From the NCBI GenBank assembly GCA_947626905.1, contig CANQUE010000009.1:1-53020 (forward strand): a DNA stretch of 53,020 nucleotides, given 5' to 3'. This document shows, piece by piece, positions 15,527-23,953 of the stretch. The position numbers were made by a program, and so were the translations under genes. Position 1 is the stretch's first letter, and every line of letters starts with the position of its first letter. This DNA is from an uncultured Oscillospiraceae bacterium (GTDB lineage: Bacteria > Bacillota > Clostridia > Oscillospirales > Oscillospiraceae). Under the pieces are notes generated by a model. That model was given only the letters and a program-made list of their open reading frames with translations. It was not told the DNA's origin and searched no databases.

Positions 15527-16948
15527 TTACTCGATTTGACCGTACAGCGCCCAGGTGGTGCTGTCCGTGATCTTCACATCCAAAAACTGTCCCACCAGGG
15601 CCGGATCGCCGGCCAGGTGCACCAGCCGTCCCCCCTTGGTCCGGGAGGACAGGTCATAGGGCTCCTGCCCCGTCGCCCCGTCCACCAGCACCCGGACCGT
15701 CCGGCCCACATAGGCGGCGTGTTTCTCCGCGGAGATGCGGTTGGCCGTCTGCACCAGCCGGTCGAACCAAACCTGCTTCTCCGCCCGGCTCACCGGGTCG
15801 GGCATGGCCGCCGCCGGGGTGCCGGTCCGGGGAGAATAGATAAACGTGAACATGGCGTCGTATCCCACCTGCTCCACCAGGGACAGGGTGTCGGCAAAGT
15901 CCGCCTCCGTTTCCCCGGGGAAGCCCACGATGATATCCGTGGTCAGCACCAGGTCCGGCATGGCGGCCCGGGCCGCCGCCACCTTTTCCAGATACCCCGC
16001 CCGGTCGTAGCGCCGGTTCATCTGGCGCAGGATGCGGTCGGAGCCGGATTGGAGGGGCAGATGGATGTGGTGGGCGCAGTGCTCGCTTTCGGCCATGACC
16101 CGAAACAGCTTTTCCGTGGCGTCCTTGGGGTGGCTGGTCATGAACCGCAGCACATAGTCCCCCGGGATAGCGTCCAGCGCCGCCAGCAGAGCGGGAAAGT
16201 CCGTGTCCTCCTCCAGGCCCTTGCCGTAGCTGTTCACGTTCTGGCCCAGAAGGGTGATGTCCTTATAGCCCAGCCGGATCAGCTCCCGGGCCTCGGCCAG
16301 CACGTCCTCGGGCCGGCGGCTGCGCTCCCGGCCCCGGACATAGGGCACGATGCAGTAGGAGCAGAAATTGTCGCACCCGTTCATGATGGACAGCCAGGCC
16401 TTCACCTGATTGTCCCGCTGCCGGGGCAGGCCCTCCGCCACCACCCCTTCGCTGGGCGCGGCGGCGATGAGGCGGCTCTTGGCGCCCCGGCGGCCCCGGC
16501 GCTCCATGGTCTCCAGCAGCAGCTGGGGGAACTGCCACAGCTCGTGGGGGCCGAACACCAGATCCACCACCCGATAGGACCGGCGGATGCGCTCGCGCAT
16601 GGTTTCCTGCTGGGTCATGCACCCGCCCACACAGACGAGAAGCTCCGGGTTTTTCGCCTTGTTGTGGGCCAGAGCGCCCACATTGCCCAGCACCCGCTTC
16701 TCCGCGTGCTCCCGCACGGCGCAGGTGTTCACGGCGATCAGATCCGCCTTCTCCTCGCTGCCGGTCAGCTCGTAGCCGCACTGGACCAGCCACCCCCGCA
16801 GGATCTCGCTGTCAGACTCGTTCTGCTGGCAGCCATAGGTGTCCACCAGCGCGTAGTGGGGCCGGTGGGCGATGAGGGCGCGCACGCGCTGGCAATACTG
16901 CTCCTGCTGGAGCCGTTCCTGGGTGGTGATCTCCCGGCGTTGGTACAT
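15527..16948 (-). CDS. miaB: tRNA-2-methylthio-N6-dimethylallyladenosine synthase MiaB
   Basis: A 473-residue radical-SAM methylthiotransferase that adds the 2-methylthio group to i6A37 in tRNA. Order of parts: N-terminal UPF0004 domain with three cluster cysteines (TYGCQQNESDSE, NTCAV, VGGCM), radical-SAM core with CDNFCSYCIVPYVRG (about residue 186-200), and a C-terminal TRAM domain (RTVRVLVDG...LVGQFLDVKI). ATG at 16948 follows GGAGAACAGCTT; the open frame running to 17020 lacks a ribosome site. It heads the miaB-FAH-mutS transcript. Its partner miaA, which makes the i6A substrate, lies on the divergent mutL transcript. Confidence 0.96.
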   Translation of the reverse strand: MYQRREITTQERLQQEQYCQRVRALIAHRPHYALVDTYGCQQNESDSEILRGWLVQCGYELTGSEEKADLIAVNTCAVREHAEKRVLGNVGALAHNKAKNPELLVCVGGCMTQQETMRERIRRSYRVVDLVFGPHELWQFPQLLLETMERRGRRGAKSRLIAAAPSEGVVAEGLPRQRDNQVKAWLSIMNGCDNFCSYCIVPYVRGRERSRRPEDVLAEARELIRLGYKDITLLGQNVNSYGKGLEEDTDFPALLAALDAIPGDYVLRFMTSHPKDATEKLFRVMAESEHCAHHIHLPLQSGSDRILRQMNRRYDRAGYLEKVAAARAAMPDLVLTTDIIVGFPGETEADFADTLSLVEQVGYDAMFTFIYSPRTGTPAAAMPDPVSRAEKQVWFDRLVQTANRISAEKHAAYVGRTVRVLVDGATGQEPYDLSSRTKGGRLVHLAGDPALVGQFLDVKITDSTTWALYGQIE

Positions 16949-17020
16949 AAGCTGTTCTCCGTCTGTTCCATATTGCCTGTCCCGGCCGGGAAAGCGTCTG
17001 TCCCGGCCATAACATAGCAC

Positions 17021-17049
17021 TTTATATTATCATTTTTCTGTGCTATAAT
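17021..17049 (+). promoter_or_regulatory. Promoter of mutL operon
   Basis: TTTATA, 17-base spacer, TGC-TATAAT (extended -10). The start codon is 29 bases downstream. It overlaps the miaB promoter on the other strand. Confidence 0.75.
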
Positions 17050-17052
17050 CAA
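17024..17052 (-). promoter_or_regulatory. Promoter of miaB operon
   Basis: Minus strand: TTGATT, 17-base spacer, TAATAT. It overlaps the divergent mutL promoter base for base. Confidence 0.75.
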
Positions 17053-17077
17053 GGCAATATAGATAAAGGAGTCATCT

Positions 17078-18922
17078 ATGGGTGTGATCAATCTTCTCTC
17101 CCCTCTGGTGGCGGACATGATCGCCGCCGGGGAGGTGGTGGAGCGGCCGGGCAGCGTGGTGAAGGAGCTTTTGGAAAACGCCGTGGACGCGGGCGCGCGG
17201 AACGTGACCGTGGAGATCCAGGGCGGCGGCGCCACCTGCGTGCGCGTCACGGACGACGGCTGCGGCATGGCGCCGGACGACGCGGGCAACTGCTTTTTGC
17301 GCCACGCCACCTCCAAGCTCCACGACGAGCGGGGGCTGGAGGCCATCGCCACCATGGGCTTTCGCGGCGAGGCCCTGGCGGCCATCTCCGCCGTGAGCCG
17401 GATCGAGCTCCTCACCCGCCGGGCGGAGGACGCCGGCGGCACGTATGTATCCGTGGCCGGAGGGGAGATCCAGGATATGCACGCCGCCGGCTGTCCCAAG
17501 GGCACCGTGTTCACCGTGCGGGACCTGTTCTACAACACCCCCGCCCGGCTGAAATTCATGAGATCCGACCGGGCGGAGGGGTCCTGGTGCGTGCAGCAGG
17601 CCCTGCGGGTGGCCCTGGGGCGGCCGGAGGTGTCCGTGCGGTGCGTCAAAGACGGCAAAGAGGAATTTTTCACCCCCGGCGACGGCCGGCCGGAATCCGC
17701 TCTCTATGCCCTTTTGGGCCGGGAAACGGCCCTGGCCATGCTGCCGGCGGAGGGCGAGAACGAGGGCGTGAGCGTGTCGGGCTTCGTCAGCTCCCCCGCC
17801 TCCGGACGGGGCAGCCGGGCCATGCAGTTCTTCTTCGTCAACGGCCGGTCCATCCGCTCCCAGAGCCTCCAGGCCGCCCTGGAGCAGGCCTATAAAAACA
17901 CCCTCATGGTGGGGAGGTTCCCCGCCTGCGCCCTGTATATCCGTCTGAGTCCCGGGGCGGTGGACGTGAACGTCCACCCCACGAAAAACGAGGTGAAATT
18001 CACCTCCGAAAAGCGGGTGTTCGACGCGGTGTATTACAGCGTCCTCGCCGCCCTGCAGGGCGAGCGGGACACCCTGCAGATGCGCCTGTCCGGCTCCACG
18101 GAGAAGAAGCTGGCCCCCCGCCAGGCCCCGCCCGAGCCCGGCCCGGCCAAGGCTCCGGCCCGGGACCCCCGGCCGGAGCAGATGGAGATGGCCCTGCACA
18201 GCCCCCGCCCCGCTTACGGTCTGGGCGCGTCGGTGGTCTATACCCCCCGTCCGGTCCCCGCCAAGCCCGCGGCCTATACCGCCGCGCCCGCCCGGTCCGG
18301 ACCGGCCGCGCCGCCGGAAAAGGCCGCCGCCGTCCCGGCGGACCGGCCCGCTCCCCCGTCGGAGGACCCCGTCCGGGTGGCCGGAGAGGTGATGCGCACC
18401 TACATCATCGCCGAGCAGGGCGACAAGGTGCTGTTCATCGACAAGCACGCCGCCCACGAGCGGATGGTGTTCGACCGGCTGAAGGCCCAGGGCGGCGCCT
18501 GTATGAGCCAGACCCTTCTCCAGCCCCAGACCTGGCGGCCGGAGCCGGAGGATCTGGACGTGCTGGAATCCCACGGGGAGACCCTCAGCCAGCTGGGCTT
18601 CGAGCTGGAGCGGCTGGGGGACGACGGGTGCATCGTCCGGGCCGTGCCGGAGGATCTGGACCCGGCCCAGACGGCGGCGGCGCTGGAGGAGATATGCGAC
18701 AAGCTGCGCCGGGGCGGCAGGGATCTGGCCCGGGACGGCATACTGCAGACCGTGGCCTGCAAGGCCGCCATCAAGGCCGGCTGGGACACGGACCCCCGGG
18801 AGATGCAGGTCCTGGCGGAAAAGGTGGCCTCCGGCCAGATCAAGTACTGCCCCCACGGCCGGCCGGTGGCCGTGACGCTGACAAAAAAGGAACTGGACCG
18901 GCAGTTCGGCCGGATATCATAA
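17078..18922 (+). CDS. mutL: DNA mismatch repair protein MutL
   Basis: A 614-residue MutL with GHKL ATPase motifs KELLENAVDAGAR (about 29), DDGCGM (about 57) and GFRGEAL (about 94), and the NVHPTKNEVKF block near 305. A Pro/Ala-rich linker spans about 345-425. The C-terminal endonuclease domain has DKHAAHERMVFD (about 454), ACKAAIKAG (about 560) and CPHGRP (about 590). Those endonuclease metal motifs indicate a nicking MutL as in organisms without MutH; the second Glu of the first motif is Asp here. AAAGGAGTC precedes the ATG. It heads mutL-miaA-hfq, divergent from the mutS operon. Confidence 0.97.
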   Translation: MGVINLLSPLVADMIAAGEVVERPGSVVKELLENAVDAGARNVTVEIQGGGATCVRVTDDGCGMAPDDAGNCFLRHATSKLHDERGLEAIATMGFRGEALAAISAVSRIELLTRRAEDAGGTYVSVAGGEIQDMHAAGCPKGTVFTVRDLFYNTPARLKFMRSDRAEGSWCVQQALRVALGRPEVSVRCVKDGKEEFFTPGDGRPESALYALLGRETALAMLPAEGENEGVSVSGFVSSPASGRGSRAMQFFFVNGRSIRSQSLQAALEQAYKNTLMVGRFPACALYIRLSPGAVDVNVHPTKNEVKFTSEKRVFDAVYYSVLAALQGERDTLQMRLSGSTEKKLAPRQAPPEPGPAKAPARDPRPEQMEMALHSPRPAYGLGASVVYTPRPVPAKPAAYTAAPARSGPAAPPEKAAAVPADRPAPPSEDPVRVAGEVMRTYIIAEQGDKVLFIDKHAAHERMVFDRLKAQGGACMSQTLLQPQTWRPEPEDLDVLESHGETLSQLGFELERLGDDGCIVRAVPEDLDPAQTAAALEEICDKLRRGGRDLARDGILQTVACKAAIKAGWDTDPREMQVLAEKVASGQIKYCPHGRPVAVTLTKKELDRQFGRIS

Positions 18923-18978
18923 CGCCGATATCTCTGCTGCCCCTCATCTACTCTCTGCAGACCCGGAGGTCCGCTCCT

Positions 18979-19944
18979 ATGTACGACCTTATCGTCATCA
19001 CCGGCCCCACCGCCACGGGCAAGACCGCCCTGGGGGTGGCGCTGGCCAAGCTGCTGGACGGGGAGATCATCTCCGCCGACTCCATGCAGGTCTATCGGGG
19101 CATGGACATCGGCACCGCCAAGCCCACCGCCGGGGAGATGGACGGCGTGCCCCACCACATGCTGGACGTGGCGGACCCCGCCCAGCGCTTTTCCGCCGCC
19201 AAATACGCCTCTATGGCCGCCGCCTGCGCCGAGAGCATCGCCGCCCGGGGCCGGCAGGGCATCGTGGTGGGCGGCACGGGACTTTACATCGACGGTCTGA
19301 TCCGGGGCACGGATTACGCTGCCGCCCCCTCGGACCCGGACGTCCGCCGGGCCATCGAAGAGGAATACGACGCCCTGGGCGGGGAGGCCTTTCGCCAAAA
19401 GCTGGCCGCCGTGGACCCAGAGCGGGCCGCCGCGCTGCACCCCAGGGACAAAAAGCGGCTGGTCCGGGCCTGGGAGGTGTACGCCCTCACAGGCAAGCCC
19501 ATCTCCTGGCACGACCGGCAGTCCCAATTGGCCCGCCCCCGGTATGGGGCCTACACCGTGGCGCTGGATTTTGCCCGCCGGGAAGTGCTTTACGACCGGA
19601 TCGAGCGCCGGGCCCGGGCCATGTTCGACGCCGGGCTGGTGGAGGAGGTCCGCCGGCTGCTGGAGGCGGGCGTGGGGCCGGACGCCACCGCCATGCAGGC
19701 CATCGGATACAAAGAGGTGGCGGCGTATCTGGCCGGGGCGTGTACATTGGACCAGGCGGTCAGCCAGGTCTGCCAGGCCTCCCGGCGGTACGCCAAGCGC
19801 CAGCTGACCTGGCTGCGCGGCCGGCCGGAGGTGCGCTGGCTGCGGTGGCAGGCGGAACCGGACCGGGCCGCCCTGGAGGCCGCCGCCCAGGCCGTCGCCG
19901 ACGGTTTCCGACAGAAACTGCCCTCTCTTCCCGCCGGATTTTGA
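18979..19944 (+). CDS. miaA: tRNA dimethylallyltransferase MiaA
   Basis: A 321-residue prenyltransferase that adds dimethylallyl to A37 of tRNAs reading UNN codons, giving the substrate for MiaB. P-loop GPTATGKT is at residues 8-15, then SADSMQVYRGMDIGTAKPT (about 34-52) and the VGGTGLYIDGLIRG segment (about 96). The C-terminal part has the QAIGYKEV block and the RYAKRQLTWLRG signature. GGAGGT stands eight bases before the ATG. The gene lies 56 bases after mutL and is followed by hfq, a widespread mutL-miaA-hfq order. Confidence 0.97.
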   Translation: MYDLIVITGPTATGKTALGVALAKLLDGEIISADSMQVYRGMDIGTAKPTAGEMDGVPHHMLDVADPAQRFSAAKYASMAAACAESIAARGRQGIVVGGTGLYIDGLIRGTDYAAAPSDPDVRRAIEEEYDALGGEAFRQKLAAVDPERAAALHPRDKKRLVRAWEVYALTGKPISWHDRQSQLARPRYGAYTVALDFARREVLYDRIERRARAMFDAGLVEEVRRLLEAGVGPDATAMQAIGYKEVAAYLAGACTLDQAVSQVCQASRRYAKRQLTWLRGRPEVRWLRWQAEPDRAALEAAAQAVADGFRQKLPSLPAGF

Positions 19945-20002
19945 CCCCGGACTCGACACGGTCCGACGGCATTTTCCACGTATGCCGCCGTAAAATAGGC
20001 GC

Positions 20003-20021
20003 TGTACAACGGTTTTGTACA
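20003..20021. promoter_or_regulatory. Inverted repeat upstream of hfq
   Basis: TGTACAA-CGGTT-TTGTACA, 7-bp perfect arms, about 38 bases before the candidate hfq -10. Could be a regulator site. Confidence 0.45.
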
Positions 20022-20058
20022 AATTTACTATTTTGCGGGGCGGCAGACTGTGATACAC

Positions 20059-20064
20059 TATAAT
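20059..20064 (+). promoter_or_regulatory. Candidate -10 of an hfq promoter
   Basis: TATAAT 40 bases before the hfq start. A TTGCGG lies upstream but with a 20-base spacer, so the promoter is uncertain. Confidence 0.45.
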
Positions 20065-20103
20065 TTAACGTCTGCACCGTCAGCCCCGGAAGGGATGGAC
20101 AAG

Positions 20104-20334
20104 ATGCAGAAAGCACAGAATCTTCAGGACATTTTTTTGAACCAGGCGCGCCGGGAACGGATCATGGTGACCGTGTTCCTCGTCAACGGCTTTCAGCTCA
20201 GAGGCACGGTCCGGGGCTTCGACTCCTTCGTGGTGTTCGTGGACTCCGACGGAAAGCAGCAGATGATCTACAAGCACGCCATATCCACCATCGCTCCGGC
20301 CCGGACCATTGCCATGACGGAGGAAACTGTCTGA
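20104..20334 (+). CDS. hfq: RNA chaperone Hfq
   Basis: A 76-residue Hfq, hexameric Sm-like RNA-binding protein for small-RNA pairing. Sm1 is the [21 protein letters not shown] region, with the [12 protein letters not shown]-terminal helix before it. Sm2 is the IYKHAISTI signature, with the YKHA core needed for poly-U binding. The C-terminus is very short ([12 protein letters not shown]), as in Gram-positive Hfq. ATG at 20104 has GGAAGGG nine bases upstream; the ATG at 20095 lies too close to it, and the frame from 20050 has none. It follows miaA and precedes the HlyD-like gene by one base. Confidence 0.95.
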   Translation: MQKAQNLQDIFLNQARRERIMVTVFLVNGFQLRGTVRGFDSFVVFVDSDGKQQMIYKHAISTIAPARTIAMTEETV

Positions 20335-20335
20335 C

Positions 20336-21895
20336 TTGAAAAAGACCGACGCCCTTATCCGGATCACTTCGCTGCTGGTATTCATCGCCCTGGCGGCTTA
20401 TTTCACCGTGTACGTGGCCCAGCGGGCCATGAACCCGGTGCAGACCTCTCTTACCGTCACGGCCACCATGAGCGATTCCGCGCCCATGAGCGGGCTGGTG
20501 ATCCGGGACGAGCTGCTGATTAACAGCCGGGAGCTGTACATAGACGTGACCGCCGAAGACGGGGCCAAGGTGGCCGCTGGGGAGACGGTGGCCGTGGCGT
20601 ACAGCTCCGAGGAGGCACTGGAGAGGGCCTCCCGGCTGAACGCCCTGGACCGGGAGATCGAAGAGGTGTCCGCCGCCCTGACCCGGGCCGGCAGCGTCCA
20701 GGTGGAGGGCGACCGGGAGCAGTCGGTCTATAACGCCATCACCGCCCTGTCCGGCAGTCTGCGGGGCGGGGATCTGTCGGATGTGGACTCCCGGGCCAGC
20801 GCCCTGGCGGGGCTGCTCTTCCCCACGGACACGGGCCTGACCGCCACCGACGAGTACCTGCAGCAGCTGAAGGACGAGCGGGACCAGCTGCGCCGCACCA
20901 GCGCCGGGGACACCCAGCAGATCACCGTCAGCCAGAGCGGCACCTTTTCCGCCGTGGTGGACGGCTACGAAGGGGTGAGCCCGGACTATGTGCATGACAT
21001 GACTCCCAGCCAGCTCCGGGAGCTGATCGCCGCCGACCGGGTGCTGGACAGCGGCTCGCTGGGCAAGCTCATCACCTCCTACAGCTGGTATTACGCCGCC
21101 ATCCTCCCCCGGGAATACGCCCGGGAGATGCTGGCCGGCAGCCAGGTCCAGCTCTCCTTCGGCCGGTACTACAACGGCACCGTCCGCGCCGAGGTGGAGT
21201 GGGTCGGCCGGGCCGAAGGGGACAGCCAGCTGGTGCTGTTCCGGATGGAAAAGGGCATGGCGGACATGCTGGCCGTGCGCAGCGTGGCGGCGGAGCTGAT
21301 CTATGAGGAATTCACCGGCCTGCGGGTGCCTTTGAAGGGGCTTTACCGCTATTACGCCGGATACGTGTCCGACGCGGACGGACAGGCCCTGACCCCGGGC
21401 CAGGCCGTGACTCTGACCCTGGGCGGGCGGGAATATGCCGCCTTCGTTTCCGAGGTGGGTTCGGCCAGCCGGTACGGGGATCTGCTGCCCGGCGTGGAGG
21501 CGGGCAGCGAGGAGGACACCCGGCCTCTCCGGCGGCTGGCGGTGTTCTGCTGGCCCTGGGACGACACGGGCCCCGCGGACACCTCCGCCGGGGTGGGCGT
21601 CGTCACGGCCCCGGAGCTGGCCGGGCCCATCCAGACCTCCAACTACTACGATTACCGCCAGCTGGCCTTCGTGGGCGCGGAGCTGCTGCCGGACGACGAC
21701 GAGAGCAAGTGGGTCGTGCCGGACCGGCTGTGCGTGTTCACCATGACCGGGATGCAGGCGGAGCGGAAGATCGTGGAGCTGGTCTTCGCCGGAGAGGAAT
21801 ACTGCCTGCTGTCCTCCAGCGGCACCGACGCCCTCCGGGAGGGCAACGAAGTCATCGTCCAGGCCCGGGATCTCTATAACGGCCGGGTATTTTAG
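20336..21895 (+). CDS. HlyD-family adaptor-like membrane protein
   Basis: A 519-residue protein with an N-terminal membrane anchor (about residues 8-28) and a large extracytoplasmic region. The DVTAEDGAKVAAGETVAVAY stretch resembles the half-lipoyl motif of HlyD/RND adaptor proteins. A helical hairpin region follows (about 85-190), then beta-rich segments, with a second lipoyl-like half near LTPGQAVTLTLGG. It resembles clostridial HlyD-domain proteins found beside yggS-sepF-divIVA. No transporter gene is nearby, so a role in wall or division machinery rather than export is possible but unproven. It starts with TTG one base after the hfq stop; GGAGG lies 12 bases ahead. Confidence 0.75.
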   Translation: MKKTDALIRITSLLVFIALAAYFTVYVAQRAMNPVQTSLTVTATMSDSAPMSGLVIRDELLINSRELYIDVTAEDGAKVAAGETVAVAYSSEEALERASRLNALDREIEEVSAALTRAGSVQVEGDREQSVYNAITALSGSLRGGDLSDVDSRASALAGLLFPTDTGLTATDEYLQQLKDERDQLRRTSAGDTQQITVSQSGTFSAVVDGYEGVSPDYVHDMTPSQLRELIAADRVLDSGSLGKLITSYSWYYAAILPREYAREMLAGSQVQLSFGRYYNGTVRAEVEWVGRAEGDSQLVLFRMEKGMADMLAVRSVAAELIYEEFTGLRVPLKGLYRYYAGYVSDADGQALTPGQAVTLTLGGREYAAFVSEVGSASRYGDLLPGVEAGSEEDTRPLRRLAVFCWPWDDTGPADTSAGVGVVTAPELAGPIQTSNYYDYRQLAFVGAELLPDDDESKWVVPDRLCVFTMTGMQAERKIVELVFAGEEYCLLSSSGTDALREGNEVIVQARDLYNGRVF

Positions 21896-21905
21896 GAGCG
21901 CAACC

Positions 21906-22580
21906 ATGGACCTTTCATTGGAACAGAGGATCGCCCTGGTCCGGGAGAACATCGACCGGGCCGCCATGGGCCGGACCGTGACCCTGGTGGGCGCGGCCAA
22001 GACAAAGCCGCCGGAGCTGATCGCCCGGGCCGTCCGGGCGGGCCTGGAGGCCATCGGGGAGAATTACGTCCAGGAATTCCGGGACAAGTCCGCCGCGGGC
22101 GCCTACCAGGGGGCGGCGGTACATATCATCGGCCATTTACAGCAAAACAAGGTAAAATACGTGGCCGGGCAGGTGGACATGATCCAGTCGGTGGACTCCC
22201 CTGCCCTGCTGGCGGCCATTGGAAAGCGGGCCGCCTCCCTGGGCCGGACCCAGGACGTGCTCATCGAGGTGAACATCGGCACCGAGCCGGGCAAATCCGG
22301 CGTCGCGCCCCAGGCTCTGGACCAGCTGCTCTCCGCCGCCGGCGATACGGCGGGCGTACGGGTGCGGGGGCTGATGGCCATTCCTCCGGCAGAAAATTCC
22401 AGGGCTTATTTTGGCGCTATGTATAACCTTTTTGTTGACATTGCCGCAAAAAAATACGATAATGTCCTCATGGACTTTCTATCCATGGGTATGTCGGATG
22501 ATTATGAAGACGCCATCCGGCAGGGCGCAAACATGGTCCGCGTCGGATCGTTCATCTTTGGTCCCCGCAACTACATCTGA
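21906..22580 (+). CDS. yggS: YggS family pyridoxal-phosphate homeostasis protein
   Basis: A 224-residue alanine-racemase-N-fold protein (YggS/YlmE/PLPBP), which binds PLP and maintains vitamin B6 and amino acid balance without known catalysis. The PLP lysine is Lys32 in LVGAAKTKP. Other marks are GENYVQE (about 52), HIIGHLQQNK (about 75) with the QSVDS strand, and the C-terminal LSMGMSDDYEDAIRQGANMVRVGSFIFG phosphate-binding segment. The gene starts 10 bases after the HlyD-like stop and precedes sepF by 15 bases, the standard Firmicute arrangement. Confidence 0.95.
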   Translation: MDLSLEQRIALVRENIDRAAMGRTVTLVGAAKTKPPELIARAVRAGLEAIGENYVQEFRDKSAAGAYQGAAVHIIGHLQQNKVKYVAGQVDMIQSVDSPALLAAIGKRAASLGRTQDVLIEVNIGTEPGKSGVAPQALDQLLSAAGDTAGVRVRGLMAIPPAENSRAYFGAMYNLFVDIAAKKYDNVLMDFLSMGMSDDYEDAIRQGANMVRVGSFIFGPRNYI

Positions 22581-22595
22581 AGCAGGAGGCACACC

Positions 22596-23105
22596 ATGGG
22601 TTTTCTTGACGAACTGAAAAAGCTGACCAAGCCGTATGACGACGAGGAGGAATTCTTTGGCGGGGACGTTCCCGGCGGAGAGGATGACGATCCCACCATC
22701 GTCGCCCCCAGAGCCTCCAGCGAGCAGCGGCAGGAGCGGCGCAATCCCTTTGACGATACAGACGCCCCCCTCTTTGACGAGAGGACTCCGGCCAAAAAAG
22801 AGAACAAAGTGGTGAATATCCATACCACCACTGCCGTGCAGGTGGTGCTCTCCAAGCCCGAACGCTTTGAGCAGGCCGCGGAGATCGCCGACCATCTGCG
22901 GGAAAAGCGGACGGTGGTGATGAATCTGGAGACCACCAACAAGGATGTGGCCCGCCGGCTGGTGGACTTTCTGTCCGGCGTGGCGTATGCCAACGACGGA
23001 AAGATCAAGAAGGTCGCCATCAATACATATATCATCACCCCCTTCAATGTGGACATCATGGGGGATCTGATCGACGAGCTGGAGAACAACGGAGTCTACA
23101 TCTGA
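22596..23105 (+). CDS. sepF: Cell division protein SepF
   Basis: A 169-residue SepF, which tethers FtsZ to the membrane at the septum. The N-terminal amphipathic membrane-binding helix is MGFLDELKKL. An acidic, disordered linker follows (about 15-65). The C-terminal SepF core (about 70-155) contains ERFEQAAEIADHLREKRTVVMNL and the VARRLVDFLSGVAYANDGKIKKV FtsZ-binding fold. AAGCAGGAGGCACACC gives the ribosome site. It is followed by divIVA; ylmG and ylmH, often between them, are absent. Confidence 0.95.
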   Translation: MGFLDELKKLTKPYDDEEEFFGGDVPGGEDDDPTIVAPRASSEQRQERRNPFDDTDAPLFDERTPAKKENKVVNIHTTTAVQVVLSKPERFEQAAEIADHLREKRTVVMNLETTNKDVARRLVDFLSGVAYANDGKIKKVAINTYIITPFNVDIMGDLIDELENNGVYI

Positions 23106-23147
23106 TCCATCGCGCCTGCATATTTGAGAAAGGATAGGGTTTTGGAT

Positions 23148-23882
23148 ATGGTTACAGCAAAGGATATCCAGGAAAAAGCATTTGAACGGGCCGGAAAAGG
23201 CTATAATATGTCCCAGGTGGACGAATTTCTGGACGAGCTGGCGGCGGATTTCACCTCCCTGAGCAAGGAGAACGCCGCTCTGAAGGGAAAACTGAAGGTG
23301 CTGGTGCAGAAGGTGGACGAGTACCGCCAGACTGAAGACTCCATGCGTCTGGCCCTGCTTTCCGCCCAGAAGCTCTCCGCCCAGATCGAGTCCGACGCTC
23401 GGGTCCGGGCGGACGCCATGCTGGCGGAGGCCCAGGACCGGACCGATAAGCTGACCCGTCAGGCGGCCGACGGCATCGCCAACGAGGAGGCCAAGCTGGA
23501 GGAGGCCAAAAAGGCCACCAACCGCTTCTTTGACCATATGCGCACCGTCTGCCAGAAGCAGATCGAGTTTTACGACAAGCTCAGCCAGATGCAGCTGGTG
23601 GGCGGCGAGGAGCGTCAGCCCGAACCGGAGAGCGAACCGGAGCCGGAGAGCGCGCCCCGGGCCGCCAAGCCGCTGGATATGGAAGAGGCCGTGCGCAGCA
23701 TCGCCGCCTCCGCGGCGGAGGCCGCGTTGGACGAGCCGGAGCCGGAGGAAGAGGCGCCCCAGGAGGAGCCCCCCGAGGAAGAGGAGGAGCCCACCCGCCT
23801 GTTTCCCGCCGGAGGCCGCGGCCAGCGGAGCAAGAAGAGAAAGCGCAGCTTTGACGATTTCAGCTTCGACGAAGATATCTGA
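23148..23882 (+). CDS. divIVA: DivIVA domain cell-division protein
   Basis: A 244-residue DivIVA. The N-terminal lipid-binding domain is MVTAKDIQEKAFERAGKGYNMSQVDEFLDEL. A long coiled coil follows (about 30-155; LSKENAALKGKLKVL and heptads through KKATNRFFDHM), then a Glu/Pro-rich disordered tail (about 165-225) ending in a basic patch and SFDDFSFDEDI. It marks poles and septa by binding curved membrane. ATG at 23148 has AAAGGATAGGG eight bases ahead; an upstream in-frame TTG at 23124 does not. It lies 42 bases after sepF, in the division part of this operon. Confidence 0.93.
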   Translation: MVTAKDIQEKAFERAGKGYNMSQVDEFLDELAADFTSLSKENAALKGKLKVLVQKVDEYRQTEDSMRLALLSAQKLSAQIESDARVRADAMLAEAQDRTDKLTRQAADGIANEEAKLEEAKKATNRFFDHMRTVCQKQIEFYDKLSQMQLVGGEERQPEPESEPEPESAPRAAKPLDMEEAVRSIAASAAEAALDEPEPEEEAPQEEPPEEEEEPTRLFPAGGRGQRSKKRKRSFDDFSFDEDI

Positions 23883-23896
23883 TCTGTGATCCCTCA

Positions 23897-23922
23897 GGGC
23901 GGAGCGAAGAAGCTCCGCCCTT
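23897..23922 (+). terminator. Hairpin between divIVA and ileS
   Basis: 9-bp stem GGGCGGAGC / GCTCCGCCC with a 6-base loop, followed by only two T. It is probably a partial terminator or processing hairpin. There is no room for a T-box. Confidence 0.45.
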
Positions 23923-23953
23923 GCAAACTATATTCAGCCTGGAGAGAAAAGAT

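Noticed and set aside
23883-23953. T-box leader before ileS
   Set aside because: Only 71 bases are available and they contain one simple hairpin; no specifier or T-box consensus is seen. cysS and asnS leaders also lack one.
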